DNA from: CAKAHY01 sp041848045
Lineage (GTDB): Bacteria; Bacillota; Clostridia; Lachnospirales; Lachnospiraceae
Direction: 5' to 3'
DNA length: 49,252 nucleotides
NCBI GenBank assembly: GCA_041848045.1
Contig: JBGZHY010000070.1
Location: forward strand, 1 to 49,252
This document shows, one piece after another, positions 31,127 through 40,025 of the stretch; the first letter of the stretch is position 1; each line of letters begins with the position of its first letter. The translations under genes were made by a program, and so were the position numbers. The notes beneath the pieces were generated by a model. It was not told where the DNA came from. It searched no databases and saw only the letters and a list, made by a program, of their open reading frames with translations.

Positions 31127-32230
31127 ATGAGGAGTTTACCAAGAACAGGCAAAATATTGCTGGGATTTTTGCTTTTATGCAGCCTGTCTGCCTGTAGACT
31201 TTCCTCTGCACGGCAAGAGAGTCCGGCGGGGGAGGGTGCAGGTACGGCAGCTTTATCCCGTTACAGCACCACCTTTGTGGGCGTTTTTGATACGGTTACA
31301 CAAATTACGGCTTATGCCGAGAGCGAAGCGGATTTTCTGGAGATGGCGGAGGCGGCAAAGGCAAAGCTGCAAAGCTATCATCAATATTATGATATTTACC
31401 ATCAGTACGAGGGTATACAGAATATTAAAAACATCAATGACAATGCAGGGATTGCACCGGTCAAGGTGGAGAAAGAAATCGTGGATTTGCTTTTGTTCTC
31501 CAAACAGATGTATGAAAAAACCGATGGAAAGGTGAACGTTGCCATGGGTGCCGTTCTGGCCTTATGGCATGACAGGAGAGAGGCGGCGCAGCAAAATCCG
31601 GGGGAAGCCGCTTTGCCGGATATGGCGGCTTTGGAAGAGGCAAGCACACATACGGATATAGAGAAACTGCATATTGATACGGCAGCATCCACGGTGTATC
31701 TGGAAGATGCCGGGATGCGTCTGGATGTGGGAGCGACGGCAAAGGGCTACGCAACGGAACAGGTGGCAAAGTTTTTGGAAGAACAAGGCTATCGGCATGT
31801 GCTCCTGTCCGTAGGCGGCAATGTCAGGGCGGTAGGTACCAAGTTTGGGGAAACGGGGGAGGAAATCCCCTGGTCGGTAGGTATTCAAAACCCGGACATA
31901 CAGGCCGGGCAGCAAAGCATTATGGCTGCCGATATTCAGGATGGAAGTCTTGTCACCAGCGGGGTTTATGAGCGCTATTTTACGGTGGAGGGAAAGAATT
32001 ATCACCACATTATTAACCCGGATACCCTGTTTCCGGGTACGGACTATTTGTCCGTATCCATTATTACCAAGGATTCCGGCGTGGCGGACGCCCTCAGTAC
32101 GGCACTTTTTAATATGGATTTGGAAGAAGGAAAGGCCTTTATCGAAGCTTATGAAGGAGCGGAGGCGATGTGGATACTGCCGGATATGAGCATGGTATAC
32201 AGCACGGGATTTGAGGCCTTTAAGAAATAA
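31127..32230 (+). CDS. apbE: FAD:protein FMN transferase, lipoprotein
   Basis: A 367-residue ApbE protein. Signal peptide with lipobox LSAC and lipidated C23. It covalently attaches FMN to Thr of extracytoplasmic flavoproteins such as Rnf/Nqr subunits and FMN-bind proteins. Marks: TVFDTV-like VGVFDTVTQITAY, RLDVGATAKGYAT, VGGNVRAVG, and the C-terminal HHIINP with VSIITKDSGVADALSTALFNM. It is 2 bases after pepT and 2 bases before the NusG-II gene. No flavinylated target gene is visible in the window. Confidence 0.93.
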   Translation: MRSLPRTGKILLGFLLLCSLSACRLSSARQESPAGEGAGTAALSRYSTTFVGVFDTVTQITAYAESEADFLEMAEAAKAKLQSYHQYYDIYHQYEGIQNIKNINDNAGIAPVKVEKEIVDLLLFSKQMYEKTDGKVNVAMGAVLALWHDRREAAQQNPGEAALPDMAALEEASTHTDIEKLHIDTAASTVYLEDAGMRLDVGATAKGYATEQVAKFLEEQGYRHVLLSVGGNVRAVGTKFGETGEEIPWSVGIQNPDIQAGQQSIMAADIQDGSLVTSGVYERYFTVEGKNYHHIINPDTLFPGTDYLSVSIITKDSGVADALSTALFNMDLEEGKAFIEAYEGAEAMWILPDMSMVYSTGFEAFKK

Positions 32231-32232
32231 GG

Positions 32233-32619
32233 ATGAAGATAAGAAATGATTTGATTTTGGCGGCGGCAATATTGGCTGTCGCTTTGTCAGGCATATGGTT
32301 TGTGCAGGCAGGGAGAAAAACGGCGACGGCAGGCGGAGAGGAGAGCCCGAAGGTACAGATCAGCGTGGCGGGGGAAATCAGGCAGAGCCTGGATTTGACT
32401 GAGGATACGGAGTACCGTTTTGAAAATGAAGCGGGAGATTTCAACACCATACAGGTACAGGAGGGAAGGGTACAGATGAAGGACGCAAACTGTCCGGATA
32501 AGCTTTGTATTCATCAGGGGCAAATCTCCAAGAACGGAGAAACCATAGTCTGCCTGCCTCACGGCCTGGTTATAGAAATAAAGGGAGGCGAGAACGCTGC
32601 GGTGGATCTTGTCCGTTAA
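32233..32619 (+). CDS. NusG domain II-containing exported protein
   Basis: A 128-residue protein with one N-terminal membrane anchor (about 7-25) and an external NusG domain II (PF07009). The signature MKDANCPDKLCIHQG with two cysteines, then ETIVCLPHGLVIEI, identifies the family, which commonly neighbours apbE, Rnf or FMN-bind genes and is thought to take part in flavin-based electron transfer across the membrane. It starts 2 bases after apbE. Confidence 0.88.
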   Translation: MKIRNDLILAAAILAVALSGIWFVQAGRKTATAGGEESPKVQISVAGEIRQSLDLTEDTEYRFENEAGDFNTIQVQEGRVQMKDANCPDKLCIHQGQISKNGETIVCLPHGLVIEIKGGENAAVDLVR

Positions 32620-32637
32620 TATGGAAAGCGATGGTAT

Positions 32638-33762
32638 ATGGAACAGGAATTTATACAGACGATACAACACAGAGCCCGTAAGATTATGCGGGTGTCTTTT
32701 ATAGGCATTCTGGCGAACATTGCCCTGGCAGTTACCAAATTGATTCTGGGAAATCTGACGGGCTCTATTGCGCTGACCAGCGATGCCTTTAACAATCTTA
32801 CGGATTCCTCCTCTTCCCTGATTACCATTATCGGAACCAGGTTGGCGCAGAAAAAGCCGGATAAGGAGCATCCCTTCGGACACGGGAGGACGGAATATCT
32901 TGCCAGCCTGCTGATTGGTCTGATTGTACTGAGCACAGGCATACAAATGCTGCTCGGCGCCTGGAAGGCTTTCGGCAACAAGGGGGAGTACCGCTACAAC
33001 CTGCCGATTCTGGGGATTATGCTGCTGACGGTGTGCAGTAAGATTGCTTTGGGTGTATATACCCAAAAACAAGGGCAAAGGCTGGGTTCAGAGGCGCTGG
33101 TGGCTTCGGGAAAGGATGCCAAAAATGATGCCCTGATAACCGCCGTAACCCTGCTGTCGGCGCTGGTGTATTATAGCTGCGGTATTTCCTTGGACGCCGC
33201 AGGGGCTGCGCTGATTTCCGCCTTTGTCATCAAGGCGGGTTATGAGGTGCTGAAGGACACCTTGTATAAAATCCTGGGGGAGAGGGCGGACGCGGATATG
33301 GCTAAGGCGATTTATGCCACTGTGGAAGCGGAACCTCTGGTGTTGGGCGCCCATGATTTGATTTTGAACAACTACGGACCGGATACCATACTGGGCAGTA
33401 TCAATGTGGATATTCATCATGAAAAAACGGTGGGAGAGGTATACCCGATTTTTCACCATCTACAGTTGGAAATTTACCAAAAATTGAAAATTTTTATGAT
33501 TTTCGGTATTTATGCCATGAATGAGCGCTCGGAAAAAGCCAAAAGAGTATGGGAGATGTTGAAAGCGTATACAGAAAAAGAAGCCCATATTTTGGGCTAT
33601 CACGGCATATTGGTGGATGAGGCAAGAAAAGAGATTTACTGCGATATTCTTCTGGATTTTGGCGCAGACAGAGAAGGGGTGAAGGAGGAGCTGGAAGCTT
33701 TGCTGCTGGAGGCCTTTCCGGAGTACGACCCGCATATTACCATGGATTTTGAGTTTGCTTAA
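32638..33762 (+). CDS. cation diffusion facilitator, predicted manganese type
   Basis: A 374-residue CDF exporter with six membrane segments and a long cytosolic C-terminal domain. Aligning to YiiP by eye, the transport site reads N52, D56 (in SDAFNNLTD) and D160, D164 (in GKDAKNDAL). Zinc CDFs have His at the third position, whereas this N-D-D-D set is reported for manganese exporters such as MntE. FGHGRTEY marks the family. The tail after residue ~215 is longer than usual. The ribosome binding site is weak. mntP is 5.6 kb away. Confidence 0.8.
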   Translation: MEQEFIQTIQHRARKIMRVSFIGILANIALAVTKLILGNLTGSIALTSDAFNNLTDSSSSLITIIGTRLAQKKPDKEHPFGHGRTEYLASLLIGLIVLSTGIQMLLGAWKAFGNKGEYRYNLPILGIMLLTVCSKIALGVYTQKQGQRLGSEALVASGKDAKNDALITAVTLLSALVYYSCGISLDAAGAALISAFVIKAGYEVLKDTLYKILGERADADMAKAIYATVEAEPLVLGAHDLILNNYGPDTILGSINVDIHHEKTVGEVYPIFHHLQLEIYQKLKIFMIFGIYAMNERSEKAKRVWEMLKAYTEKEAHILGYHGILVDEARKEIYCDILLDFGADREGVKEELEALLLEAFPEYDPHITMDFEFA

Positions 33763-33775
33763 AGAGGGAAAAGGA

Positions 33776-34390
33776 ATGATTTCATTTGTCAGAGGAACAC
33801 TGTCGGAGGTTTTGGAGGACAGGATTATTGTGGATACGGGAAGCTTCGGCGTGGAGATATATGTGCCGACAAGTGTGCAGGCGGCTCTGCCCGCCCGCAG
33901 CGAGGAGGTGCTGGTATACACCTATTTTAAGGTATCGGAGGATGCCATGAGCCTGTACGGTTTTACCGGCAGACAGGAATTGGACTTGTTTAAACTGCTG
34001 ATTGGCGTTAACGGCGTGGGACCCAAGGCGGCTTTGGCGGTTTTGTCGGTTCTTTCGCCGGATGCGCTTTGTCTTGCCGTTGCGGGAGAGGACGAAAAAA
34101 GCATTGCAAGGGCAAACGGTGTAGGGAGCAAAACGGCAAAAAGAATCATTATGGAGCTGAAGGATAAAATGCAGCCTTTTATGGGAAGCGGCGGACTGCA
34201 AAAGGGAGCGGTTTTATCCGAAGCTGCTTTCGGTTCCGCCTTGGCGCCTGCGGTGTTCCGGGAAACTCTGGACGCCCTGACGGCGCTGGGATATTCCGTG
34301 ACGGAGGCGGCAAAGGCCTTAAAAAGTATTGAGGCAGATGCGGGAACGGACAGTTCCAAGGCGCTGCGTCTGGCACTGAAAAAATTATAG
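33776..34390 (+). CDS. ruvA: Holliday junction DNA helicase subunit RuvA
   Basis: A 204-residue protein that binds the four-way junction and loads RuvB. N-terminal OB fold (MISFVRGTLSEVLEDRIIVD), a double helix-hairpin-helix (LIGVNGVGPKAALAVL, ANGVGSKTAKRIIMELKDK) and a C-terminal three-helix domain that contacts RuvB. Start ATG 33776 has AAAAGGA directly before it. ruvC is not present. Confidence 0.96.
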   Translation: MISFVRGTLSEVLEDRIIVDTGSFGVEIYVPTSVQAALPARSEEVLVYTYFKVSEDAMSLYGFTGRQELDLFKLLIGVNGVGPKAALAVLSVLSPDALCLAVAGEDEKSIARANGVGSKTAKRIIMELKDKMQPFMGSGGLQKGAVLSEAAFGSALAPAVFRETLDALTALGYSVTEAAKALKSIEADAGTDSSKALRLALKKL

Positions 34391-34399
34391 GGGTGCAAT

Positions 34400-35401
34400 A
34401 TGGAGCGTAAAATCATTAAAACGGAATGGATGCCGGAGGACGCGCAGCTGGAGAAGAGTCTGCGTCCGATGTATTTATCGGAATACATCGGGCAGGAAAA
34501 AATAAAGAATAATTTGAAGGTGTATATTGACGCTGCCAAAATGCGTAAGGAGAGTCTGGATCACGTCTTGTTTTACGGACCGCCGGGCTTGGGAAAAACC
34601 ACCTTAAGCAGCATCATTGCCAATGAAATGGGGGTGAATATCAAGGTGACCTCCGGCCCCGCCATCGAAAAGCCGGGAGAGATGGCAGCCATACTCAACA
34701 ATCTGGATGAGGGGGATGTCTTGTTTGTGGACGAAATTCACCGCCTGAACCGTCAGGTGGAGGAGCTTTTGTATCCGGCAATGGAGGACTTTGCCATTGA
34801 CATTATGATCGGCAAGGAGCAGGGAGCCAGAAGCGTGCGACTGGATTTGCCCAAGTTTACCTTAATCGGAGCGACCACAAGGGCGGGACTTTTATCCGCT
34901 CCCTTGCGTGATCGCTTCGGTGTGGTGCAGAAGCTGGAGTTTTATACCGTAGAGGAGCTGAAAAGCATCATTACCCGTTCCGCCGCCGTGCTGGGGGTGG
35001 AGATTGACAGGGAGGGAGCCTGGGAAATGGCAAGGCGCAGCAGAGGAACGCCAAGGCTTGCCAACCGGCTTTTGAAACGTATACGGGATTTTGCTCAGGT
35101 AAAGTATGAGGGACATATCAGCAAGGAAGTGGCGGAATATGCCCTGGACATCCTGGATGTGGATAAACTGGGACTGGACAGCAACGACAGGGAGATTTTA
35201 CTGACCATTATCGAGAAATTTTCCGGAGGGCCTGTGGGACTGGATACCCTATCGGCAAGCATCGGAGAGGATGCCGGTACCTTGGAGGACGTATATGAGC
35301 CTTATCTTTTGATGAACGGCCTCATTAACCGTACGGCAAGAGGCAGGGTGGCGACGGAGCACGCCTATAAGCATTTGGGCATCAGCAGGGAGGAAGCATG
35401 A
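34400..35401 (+). CDS. ruvB: Holliday junction DNA helicase RuvB
   Basis: A 333-residue AAA+ motor that drives branch migration as hexameric rings on RuvA. Walker A GPPGLGKT (60-67), Walker B with DEIH (111-114), sensor GATTRAGLL and the arginine-finger region PLRDRFG; winged-helix C terminus. It starts 9 bases after ruvA and overlaps yaaA by 4 bases. Confidence 0.97.
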   Translation: MERKIIKTEWMPEDAQLEKSLRPMYLSEYIGQEKIKNNLKVYIDAAKMRKESLDHVLFYGPPGLGKTTLSSIIANEMGVNIKVTSGPAIEKPGEMAAILNNLDEGDVLFVDEIHRLNRQVEELLYPAMEDFAIDIMIGKEQGARSVRLDLPKFTLIGATTRAGLLSAPLRDRFGVVQKLEFYTVEELKSIITRSAAVLGVEIDREGAWEMARRSRGTPRLANRLLKRIRDFAQVKYEGHISKEVAEYALDILDVDKLGLDSNDREILLTIIEKFSGGPVGLDTLSASIGEDAGTLEDVYEPYLLMNGLINRTARGRVATEHAYKHLGISREEA

Positions 35402-36156
35402 AAATCATCATCAGCCCCGCCAAAACCATGGTGCTGCGGGAGGACTATGCCCTAAAGAGTACGAAGCTCCTTTTTCCCGTGCAGACAAGGGAGCTTTTGA
35501 CCTATTTACGGAGTTTATCTTATACGGAAGCCAAGACGCTTTGGAACTGCAATGATAAAATTGCATCCTTGAATGTGGAAAGGCTGCGGGATATGGATTT
35601 GCATAGCGCTTTTATGCCTGCCATATACAGCTATGAGGGGCTGCAGTACCAGTATTTGTCGGTGCTCACCCTGGAAGAAGCCGATTTGCGCTACCTGGAA
35701 GAGCATCTGCGGATTTTGTCGGGCTTTTACGGCGTGTTAAAGCCCAGTACCGGAGTATGGCCTTATCGCTTGGAAATGCAGGCGGCAATCCGGTACCGGC
35801 AATGGACGGATTTGTACGGGTATTGGGGGGACAGGATACTGAAGGAGCTTAAAAAAGGCGGCGAAAAATATATTCTGAATCTGGCGTCCAAGGAGTATTC
35901 CAAATGCGTGGAAAGCCACATCGACAGGAAATCCCCCCGCATCATCAATGTGTATTTTTACGAACGAGCGGGCGGAAAGTGCAGGCAGAAGGCAACCCTT
36001 GCCAAGATGGCAAGAGGAGAGATGCTGCGGCGCCTGGCAAAGGAGAGGATAGAGGATGAAGATATAGAGCGTATGCGGGAATGGGAGATTCTGGGCTTTC
36101 GTTTTGCGCCCGACCTGTCGTCTGCCTTTGATTTTGTCTATATAAAAGAGCGCTGA
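35398..36156 (+). CDS. yaaA: peroxide stress protein YaaA family
   Basis: A 252-residue YaaA/DUF328 protein. The N terminus IIISPAKTM and the later PYRLEM and NLASKEYSK motifs are family marks. In E. coli YaaA lowers free iron during H2O2 stress and binds DNA. ATG 35398 overlaps the ruvB stop (ATGA). It ends the operon begun at glf; the next gene has its own promoter just after the stop. Confidence 0.88.
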   Translation: MKIIISPAKTMVLREDYALKSTKLLFPVQTRELLTYLRSLSYTEAKTLWNCNDKIASLNVERLRDMDLHSAFMPAIYSYEGLQYQYLSVLTLEEADLRYLEEHLRILSGFYGVLKPSTGVWPYRLEMQAAIRYRQWTDLYGYWGDRILKELKKGGEKYILNLASKEYSKCVESHIDRKSPRIINVYFYERAGGKCRQKATLAKMARGEMLRRLAKERIEDEDIERMREWEILGFRFAPDLSSAFDFVYIKER

Positions 36157-36158
36157 AT

Positions 36159-36187
36159 TTGCAAGGTGCAAGGACTTATGTTATAAT
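36159..36187 (+). promoter_or_regulatory. promoter of the c-di-AMP/PTS operon
   Basis: TTGCAA (36159-36164), 17-bp spacer, perfect TATAAT (36182-36187) with extended TGT, starting 3 bases after the yaaA stop. The leader to ATG 36227 is about 32 bases, too short for a c-di-AMP riboswitch. Confidence 0.8.
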
Positions 36188-36226
36188 CCCTGTATTGGTG
36201 ATGACGATAACAAAGTGGAGAAGAGC

Positions 36227-36655
36227 ATGCTGAATGAGGATAAGATAAAGCTCATGACGGAGCTGGCGCTCTATGAGCAAAAAGAAAAGAAAGCCCTGGA
36301 TGAAACAAGGCGGTATTTTAAGAGCGATTATGTTGCCAGACACCTGCTGCAGTCGTTTTTCGGTTTTACCCTAAGCTATCTTTTGGTGCTTTTATTGGTT
36401 GTTTTATACAATATACAAAAGATTTTGGAAATCATCGTCATATTCGACTTTGTACCTTTATTCCGAAATGTTTTGCTGTTTTATTTTGTCGGTCTGATTA
36501 TATTTGAACTGATTACCGTCAAGGTGTATTCCGGACGTTACCACAGGATGAAGGAAAAAAGTGAGGAGTATGTGCTGCGTCTGACAAGGCTCAGTAAGCG
36601 TTATGATTTTTTAAATCGCAGCAAAGAGCTTGCCAAGGAGGATAACAATGCTTAG
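36227..36655 (+). CDS. unrecognised small membrane protein upstream of cdaA
   Basis: A 142-residue protein that I cannot place in a family. A charged helical N terminus (residues 1-40), two hydrophobic segments (about 44-61 and 80-98) and a basic, coiled-coil-like C terminus (105-142) make a hairpin with both ends in the cytosol. GGAG six bases before ATG 36227 supports this start over GTG 36215. It overlaps the next membrane protein by 8 bases, so the two are translated together; it may be a partner of that protein or of CdaA. Confidence 0.6.
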   Translation: MLNEDKIKLMTELALYEQKEKKALDETRRYFKSDYVARHLLQSFFGFTLSYLLVLLLVVLYNIQKILEIIVIFDFVPLFRNVLLFYFVGLIIFELITVKVYSGRYHRMKEKSEEYVLRLTRLSKRYDFLNRSKELAKEDNNA

Positions 36656-37715
36656 GCTTTTGGTTTTGAAGGAGGAGATAAGGGCATTTTACGGAAAGTA
36701 CAGTATGTTCATCGTGCCGGTGCTGAAGTTTGTCCTTATATATGCGGCTGCCCGGGTACTGAATGAAAATGTGGGTTATCTGCGTGTTTTACAGGAGCCT
36801 TATATTCCCGTGCTTCTGGCGCTGTTTTGCTCGGTACTGCCCTTTTCGGGCATCAGTATGGTGATGGGGCTGTATCTGCTTGCCCATATTTCCGGCGTAT
36901 CCCTGGAAACTGCCCTTTTCATTGCCATTTTTTTATCGGTGGTGGGCATGCTGTACTACGGCTTTAAACCGGGAAATTCCTACCTGCTGATCGTGGTACC
37001 TCTTTTATTTGCGTTGCGTCTGCCCTACGTGGTACCTCTGGTTATGGGGCTTTGCGGCGGCTTTGCTTCCGTCATACCGGTGAGTGCCGGCATCGCCTTA
37101 TATTATTTTTTATTGTACATTAAGAACAATGTGGGCGTGCTGACCAATGACCTGGCAGTGGACATCAGCCAGCGCTACCTGCAGATATTAAACGGTATTC
37201 TTTCCAATCGGCTTATGTATATCATGATACTGGCGTTTTCGCTGACCATTATTGTGGTTTACCTTATACACCTGCTTTCTATAGACTATGCCTGGGAAAT
37301 TGCCCTGGCGGCGGGAGTGGTTTCCCTGCTCAGTTTTATTTTTATCGGCGAGTATCTTTTGAATGTGACCTTACCCATATTGGATCTGGCGCTGGGTATG
37401 CTTTTGTCCGCTTTGCTGGCGTATCTGTATAAGTTTTTTGTTTTTCATGTGGATTACAGCCGAACGGAATATACCCGCTTTGAGGACGACGATTATTATT
37501 ACTATGTGAAGGCGGTTCCCAAAATCAGCGTGAAGGTGCCGGATGTGAAGGTGCAGAAGATTCATACGGTGAAAAACGGCCGCAAAGGGGAAAAGCTTCC
37601 GGACAAGCCGGAGGAAAAACCGGAAGATAAGAAAGCAGATAAAAAATCCGAGAAAAAAACAGAAAAGAAAATAGAGAAAAAAACAGCAGAAAAAGCGGCG
37701 GAGAAGACGAAATAG
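36648..37715 (+). CDS. unrecognised polytopic membrane protein with lysine-rich tail, upstream of cdaA
   Basis: A 355-residue protein with about eight membrane segments over residues 12-265. The cytosolic tail has an acidic/tyrosine patch (FEDDDYYYYVKAVPK), a segment of VKV repeats, then about 50 residues almost wholly Lys, Glu, Asp, Pro and Ala, with KK-E/T/I units repeated. I do not recognise the family. AAGGAG lies seven bases before ATG 36648, which overlaps the previous gene. It ends 30 bases before cdaA in the same direction, suggesting a role with c-di-AMP synthesis or the cell envelope. The tail could bind nucleic acid, lipid head groups or a protein. Confidence 0.6.
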   Translation: MLRLLVLKEEIRAFYGKYSMFIVPVLKFVLIYAAARVLNENVGYLRVLQEPYIPVLLALFCSVLPFSGISMVMGLYLLAHISGVSLETALFIAIFLSVVGMLYYGFKPGNSYLLIVVPLLFALRLPYVVPLVMGLCGGFASVIPVSAGIALYYFLLYIKNNVGVLTNDLAVDISQRYLQILNGILSNRLMYIMILAFSLTIIVVYLIHLLSIDYAWEIALAAGVVSLLSFIFIGEYLLNVTLPILDLALGMLLSALLAYLYKFFVFHVDYSRTEYTRFEDDDYYYYVKAVPKISVKVPDVKVQKIHTVKNGRKGEKLPDKPEEKPEDKKADKKSEKKTEKKIEKKTAEKAAEKTK

Positions 37716-37745
37716 CGTGCCTGCCCGCCATAAAGGAGCTTATCC

Positions 37746-38630
37746 GTGGATTTCAGTAAATATTTCGCTTCCTGGGGATCTTTGTTTCCGAGAAGTATTT
37801 TGGATACCTTGACGAATCTCATTGAAATAGCCATCATTGCATACATTGTATACATTGTATTGCTGTGGATTAAAAATACACGGGCGTGGCAGCTGCTAAA
37901 GGGCCTGGTGTTGATATTTGTCTTCACCCTGGCGGCAGCCGTCTTCCGTTTTGATGCCATTTTATGGATTTTGAGTAAGATTGCCACCATTGCCGTTACG
38001 GCGCTGGTGATTATTTTCCAGCCGGAGTTAAGGCGCGCTTTGGAGCAGTTGGGTAGCCGAAACTTTCTGCTGAATGCCCTTCCTTTTAATACCAAGGAGC
38101 AGCAGGGTATCAGTTCGGAGAATATAGAGGAGTTGGTACGGGCTGCTTTCGACCTGTCGGCAAGCAAGACCGGAGCTTTGATGGTTGTGGAGCGGAATGA
38201 GTCCTTGCAGGAATTTATCAAAACGGGGATTACGGTGGATGCCCTCATCAGTTCCCAGCTTCTCATCAACATTTTTGAGCATAATACGCCTTTGCATGAC
38301 GGAGCGGTTATTTTGGTGGAGGACAGGATTGTGGCGGCGACCTGCTACCTGCCCTTATCGGACAATACCAGCATCAGCAAGGCGCTGGGAACCAGACACA
38401 GGGCGGCAATCGGCATCAGTGAAATCAGCGATTCCCTGACGATTGTGGTTTCGGAGGAAACCGGCGGGGTATCCTTGGCCTATCAGGGACGCATCGTCCG
38501 CATCAATGACGCAAGCGAGCTGCGCAGCAAGCTTTTGAATTTGATCGGCAGGGAGGACAGCGCCAAGAGCAGTGCCGATAAGTTCAATGTGTGGAAACCG
38601 AGGTTGAAGAATGAAAGAAAAGTTGACTAA
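37746..38630 (+). CDS. cdaA: membrane diadenylate cyclase CdaA
   Basis: A 294-residue enzyme making cyclic di-AMP from two ATP. Three N-terminal membrane segments (about 24-41, 50-66, 76-91), then the DAC domain with DGA (185-187) and RHR (217-219), both needed for catalysis. The start is GTG 37746, eight bases after AAGGAG. It overlaps cdaR by 20 bases. c-di-AMP controls potassium and osmotic balance and wall homeostasis in Gram-positive bacteria. The commonly associated glmM gene does not follow. Confidence 0.96.
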   Translation: MDFSKYFASWGSLFPRSILDTLTNLIEIAIIAYIVYIVLLWIKNTRAWQLLKGLVLIFVFTLAAAVFRFDAILWILSKIATIAVTALVIIFQPELRRALEQLGSRNFLLNALPFNTKEQQGISSENIEELVRAAFDLSASKTGALMVVERNESLQEFIKTGITVDALISSQLLINIFEHNTPLHDGAVILVEDRIVAATCYLPLSDNTSISKALGTRHRAAIGISEISDSLTIVVSEETGGVSLAYQGRIVRINDASELRSKLLNLIGREDSAKSSADKFNVWKPRLKNERKVD

Positions 38631-40002
38631 TAATCTGGTGTTGAAGCTGGTATCCATTGTGGTGGCATTTATTGTATGGCTGGTGGTCATCGACATTTCC
38701 AATCCGGAGGTAAGCGGCTTGAAGACGGTACCCTTGCAGATTGAGGGAGAGAGTATCATCAGCGGCGCAGGAAAGACCTATACCGTAAACGGCGGCACAA
38801 CGGTTGCCATATCCTATGTGGTTCGTTCCAAGGATCAGAATAAAATCAGCGCCGATGATTTCAGAGCCTACATTGATCTGGCCAATTTGTATGATGTAAC
38901 CGGTGCGGTTCCGGTCTATGTGGAGATTGTCAACAATGCCTCCTTGTTTATCGGAACGCCGGTGGCGCGTCCGGGGGTGATGACGGTATCTACGGAGGAT
39001 ATTCAGCGGAAAGAGTTTAAACTCAGCACCAGCACCAAAGGGGAGCCTGCCAGCGGCTACAGTGTGGGAAGCATCAGCCTGGATCCGGAAAGTGTTTATG
39101 TAAACGGCCCGGTATCCGTTATCGGACGGATTTCCTCCGTGGGTGTGGAGGTGGACGTGACGGGGGCGGGAGAAGACTTGTCCGGCGTGACCAAACCGGT
39201 ATTTTATGACGCCAACGGCAATAAAATCAGTATCGACGACAGCAGTGTGTACTTTGACAACGGAGATATTCAATATACGGTGAGCATGCTGAAGGGAAAG
39301 GCTCTGCTTCTGAAATTTGACGTAGGGGGAGAGGTGGCAAACGGTTATCGCTTTATGGGGGCGGAAAGTTCCACAAAATCCATTTCCGTCATCGGTTTGC
39401 CGCAGGATTTGAATAATTTAAGCACTGTAGAAATTCCTGCCAGCGTGTTGAATTTGAATAATGCAACGGCAGATAAGACCATAAGCTTGGATGTGGCGGA
39501 ATTTTTGCCGGACAATGTAGAGGTCAGCGGCAATTCGCAAATCACGGTCACCCTGAAAGTAGAGGCTCTGCATAAGAAGTCCTTTACCTTGACCTTGGAT
39601 GACATTGAACAGGTAGGGCATACGTACGGCTACTCCTACAGAATCAGCCCGGAAAGAGTGACCGTGCTTATATCAGGTGTGGAGGAGGAACTTGCGCAAA
39701 TCAGCGCAAGAACCTTGGGGGCAAAGATTGACTATACCCATTTGTCCAAGGGGACGCACACCGGCAGCTTAAGTTTCAGCTTGGCAGAGGGTCTGGCGCT
39801 GGATTCCTACACGCCGTTTGAATTGATTGTATACGATGAGAACGAAGCGGAAACGGAAACGCAGGAGAATGAGGAGAGCGAGGAGAGCGATACACAGGCG
39901 GGAAGCGAGAGTCAGACGAGTACGCAAAGCACTGCGGCAAGCAGTTCTGCTTCCGACACGGCCCGAGCTCCGGAAGAGTCGGCGCCCGCGCAGACACAGT
40001 AG
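38611..40002 (+). CDS. cdaR: CdaA regulatory protein CdaR (YbbR domains)
   Basis: A 463-residue protein: an N-terminal membrane anchor (about 9-30), then YbbR repeats outside the cell (about four, up to residue ~405), and an acidic Ser/Thr/Glu-rich C-terminal tail of about 55 residues. CdaR binds CdaA through the membrane and changes its activity. The low-complexity tail is longer than in Bacillus and may reach into the cell wall. It overlaps cdaA by 20 bases. Confidence 0.92.
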   Translation: MKEKLTNNLVLKLVSIVVAFIVWLVVIDISNPEVSGLKTVPLQIEGESIISGAGKTYTVNGGTTVAISYVVRSKDQNKISADDFRAYIDLANLYDVTGAVPVYVEIVNNASLFIGTPVARPGVMTVSTEDIQRKEFKLSTSTKGEPASGYSVGSISLDPESVYVNGPVSVIGRISSVGVEVDVTGAGEDLSGVTKPVFYDANGNKISIDDSSVYFDNGDIQYTVSMLKGKALLLKFDVGGEVANGYRFMGAESSTKSISVIGLPQDLNNLSTVEIPASVLNLNNATADKTISLDVAEFLPDNVEVSGNSQITVTLKVEALHKKSFTLTLDDIEQVGHTYGYSYRISPERVTVLISGVEEELAQISARTLGAKIDYTHLSKGTHTGSLSFSLAEGLALDSYTPFELIVYDENEAETETQENEESEESDTQAGSESQTSTQSTAASSSASDTARAPEESAPAQTQ

Positions 40003-40025
40003 AAATCTGAATAAGGAGTATTGGT

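Noticed and set aside
36188..36226. c-di-AMP (ydaO-type) riboswitch before the cdaA operon
   Set aside because: The leader is under 40 bases, far too short.
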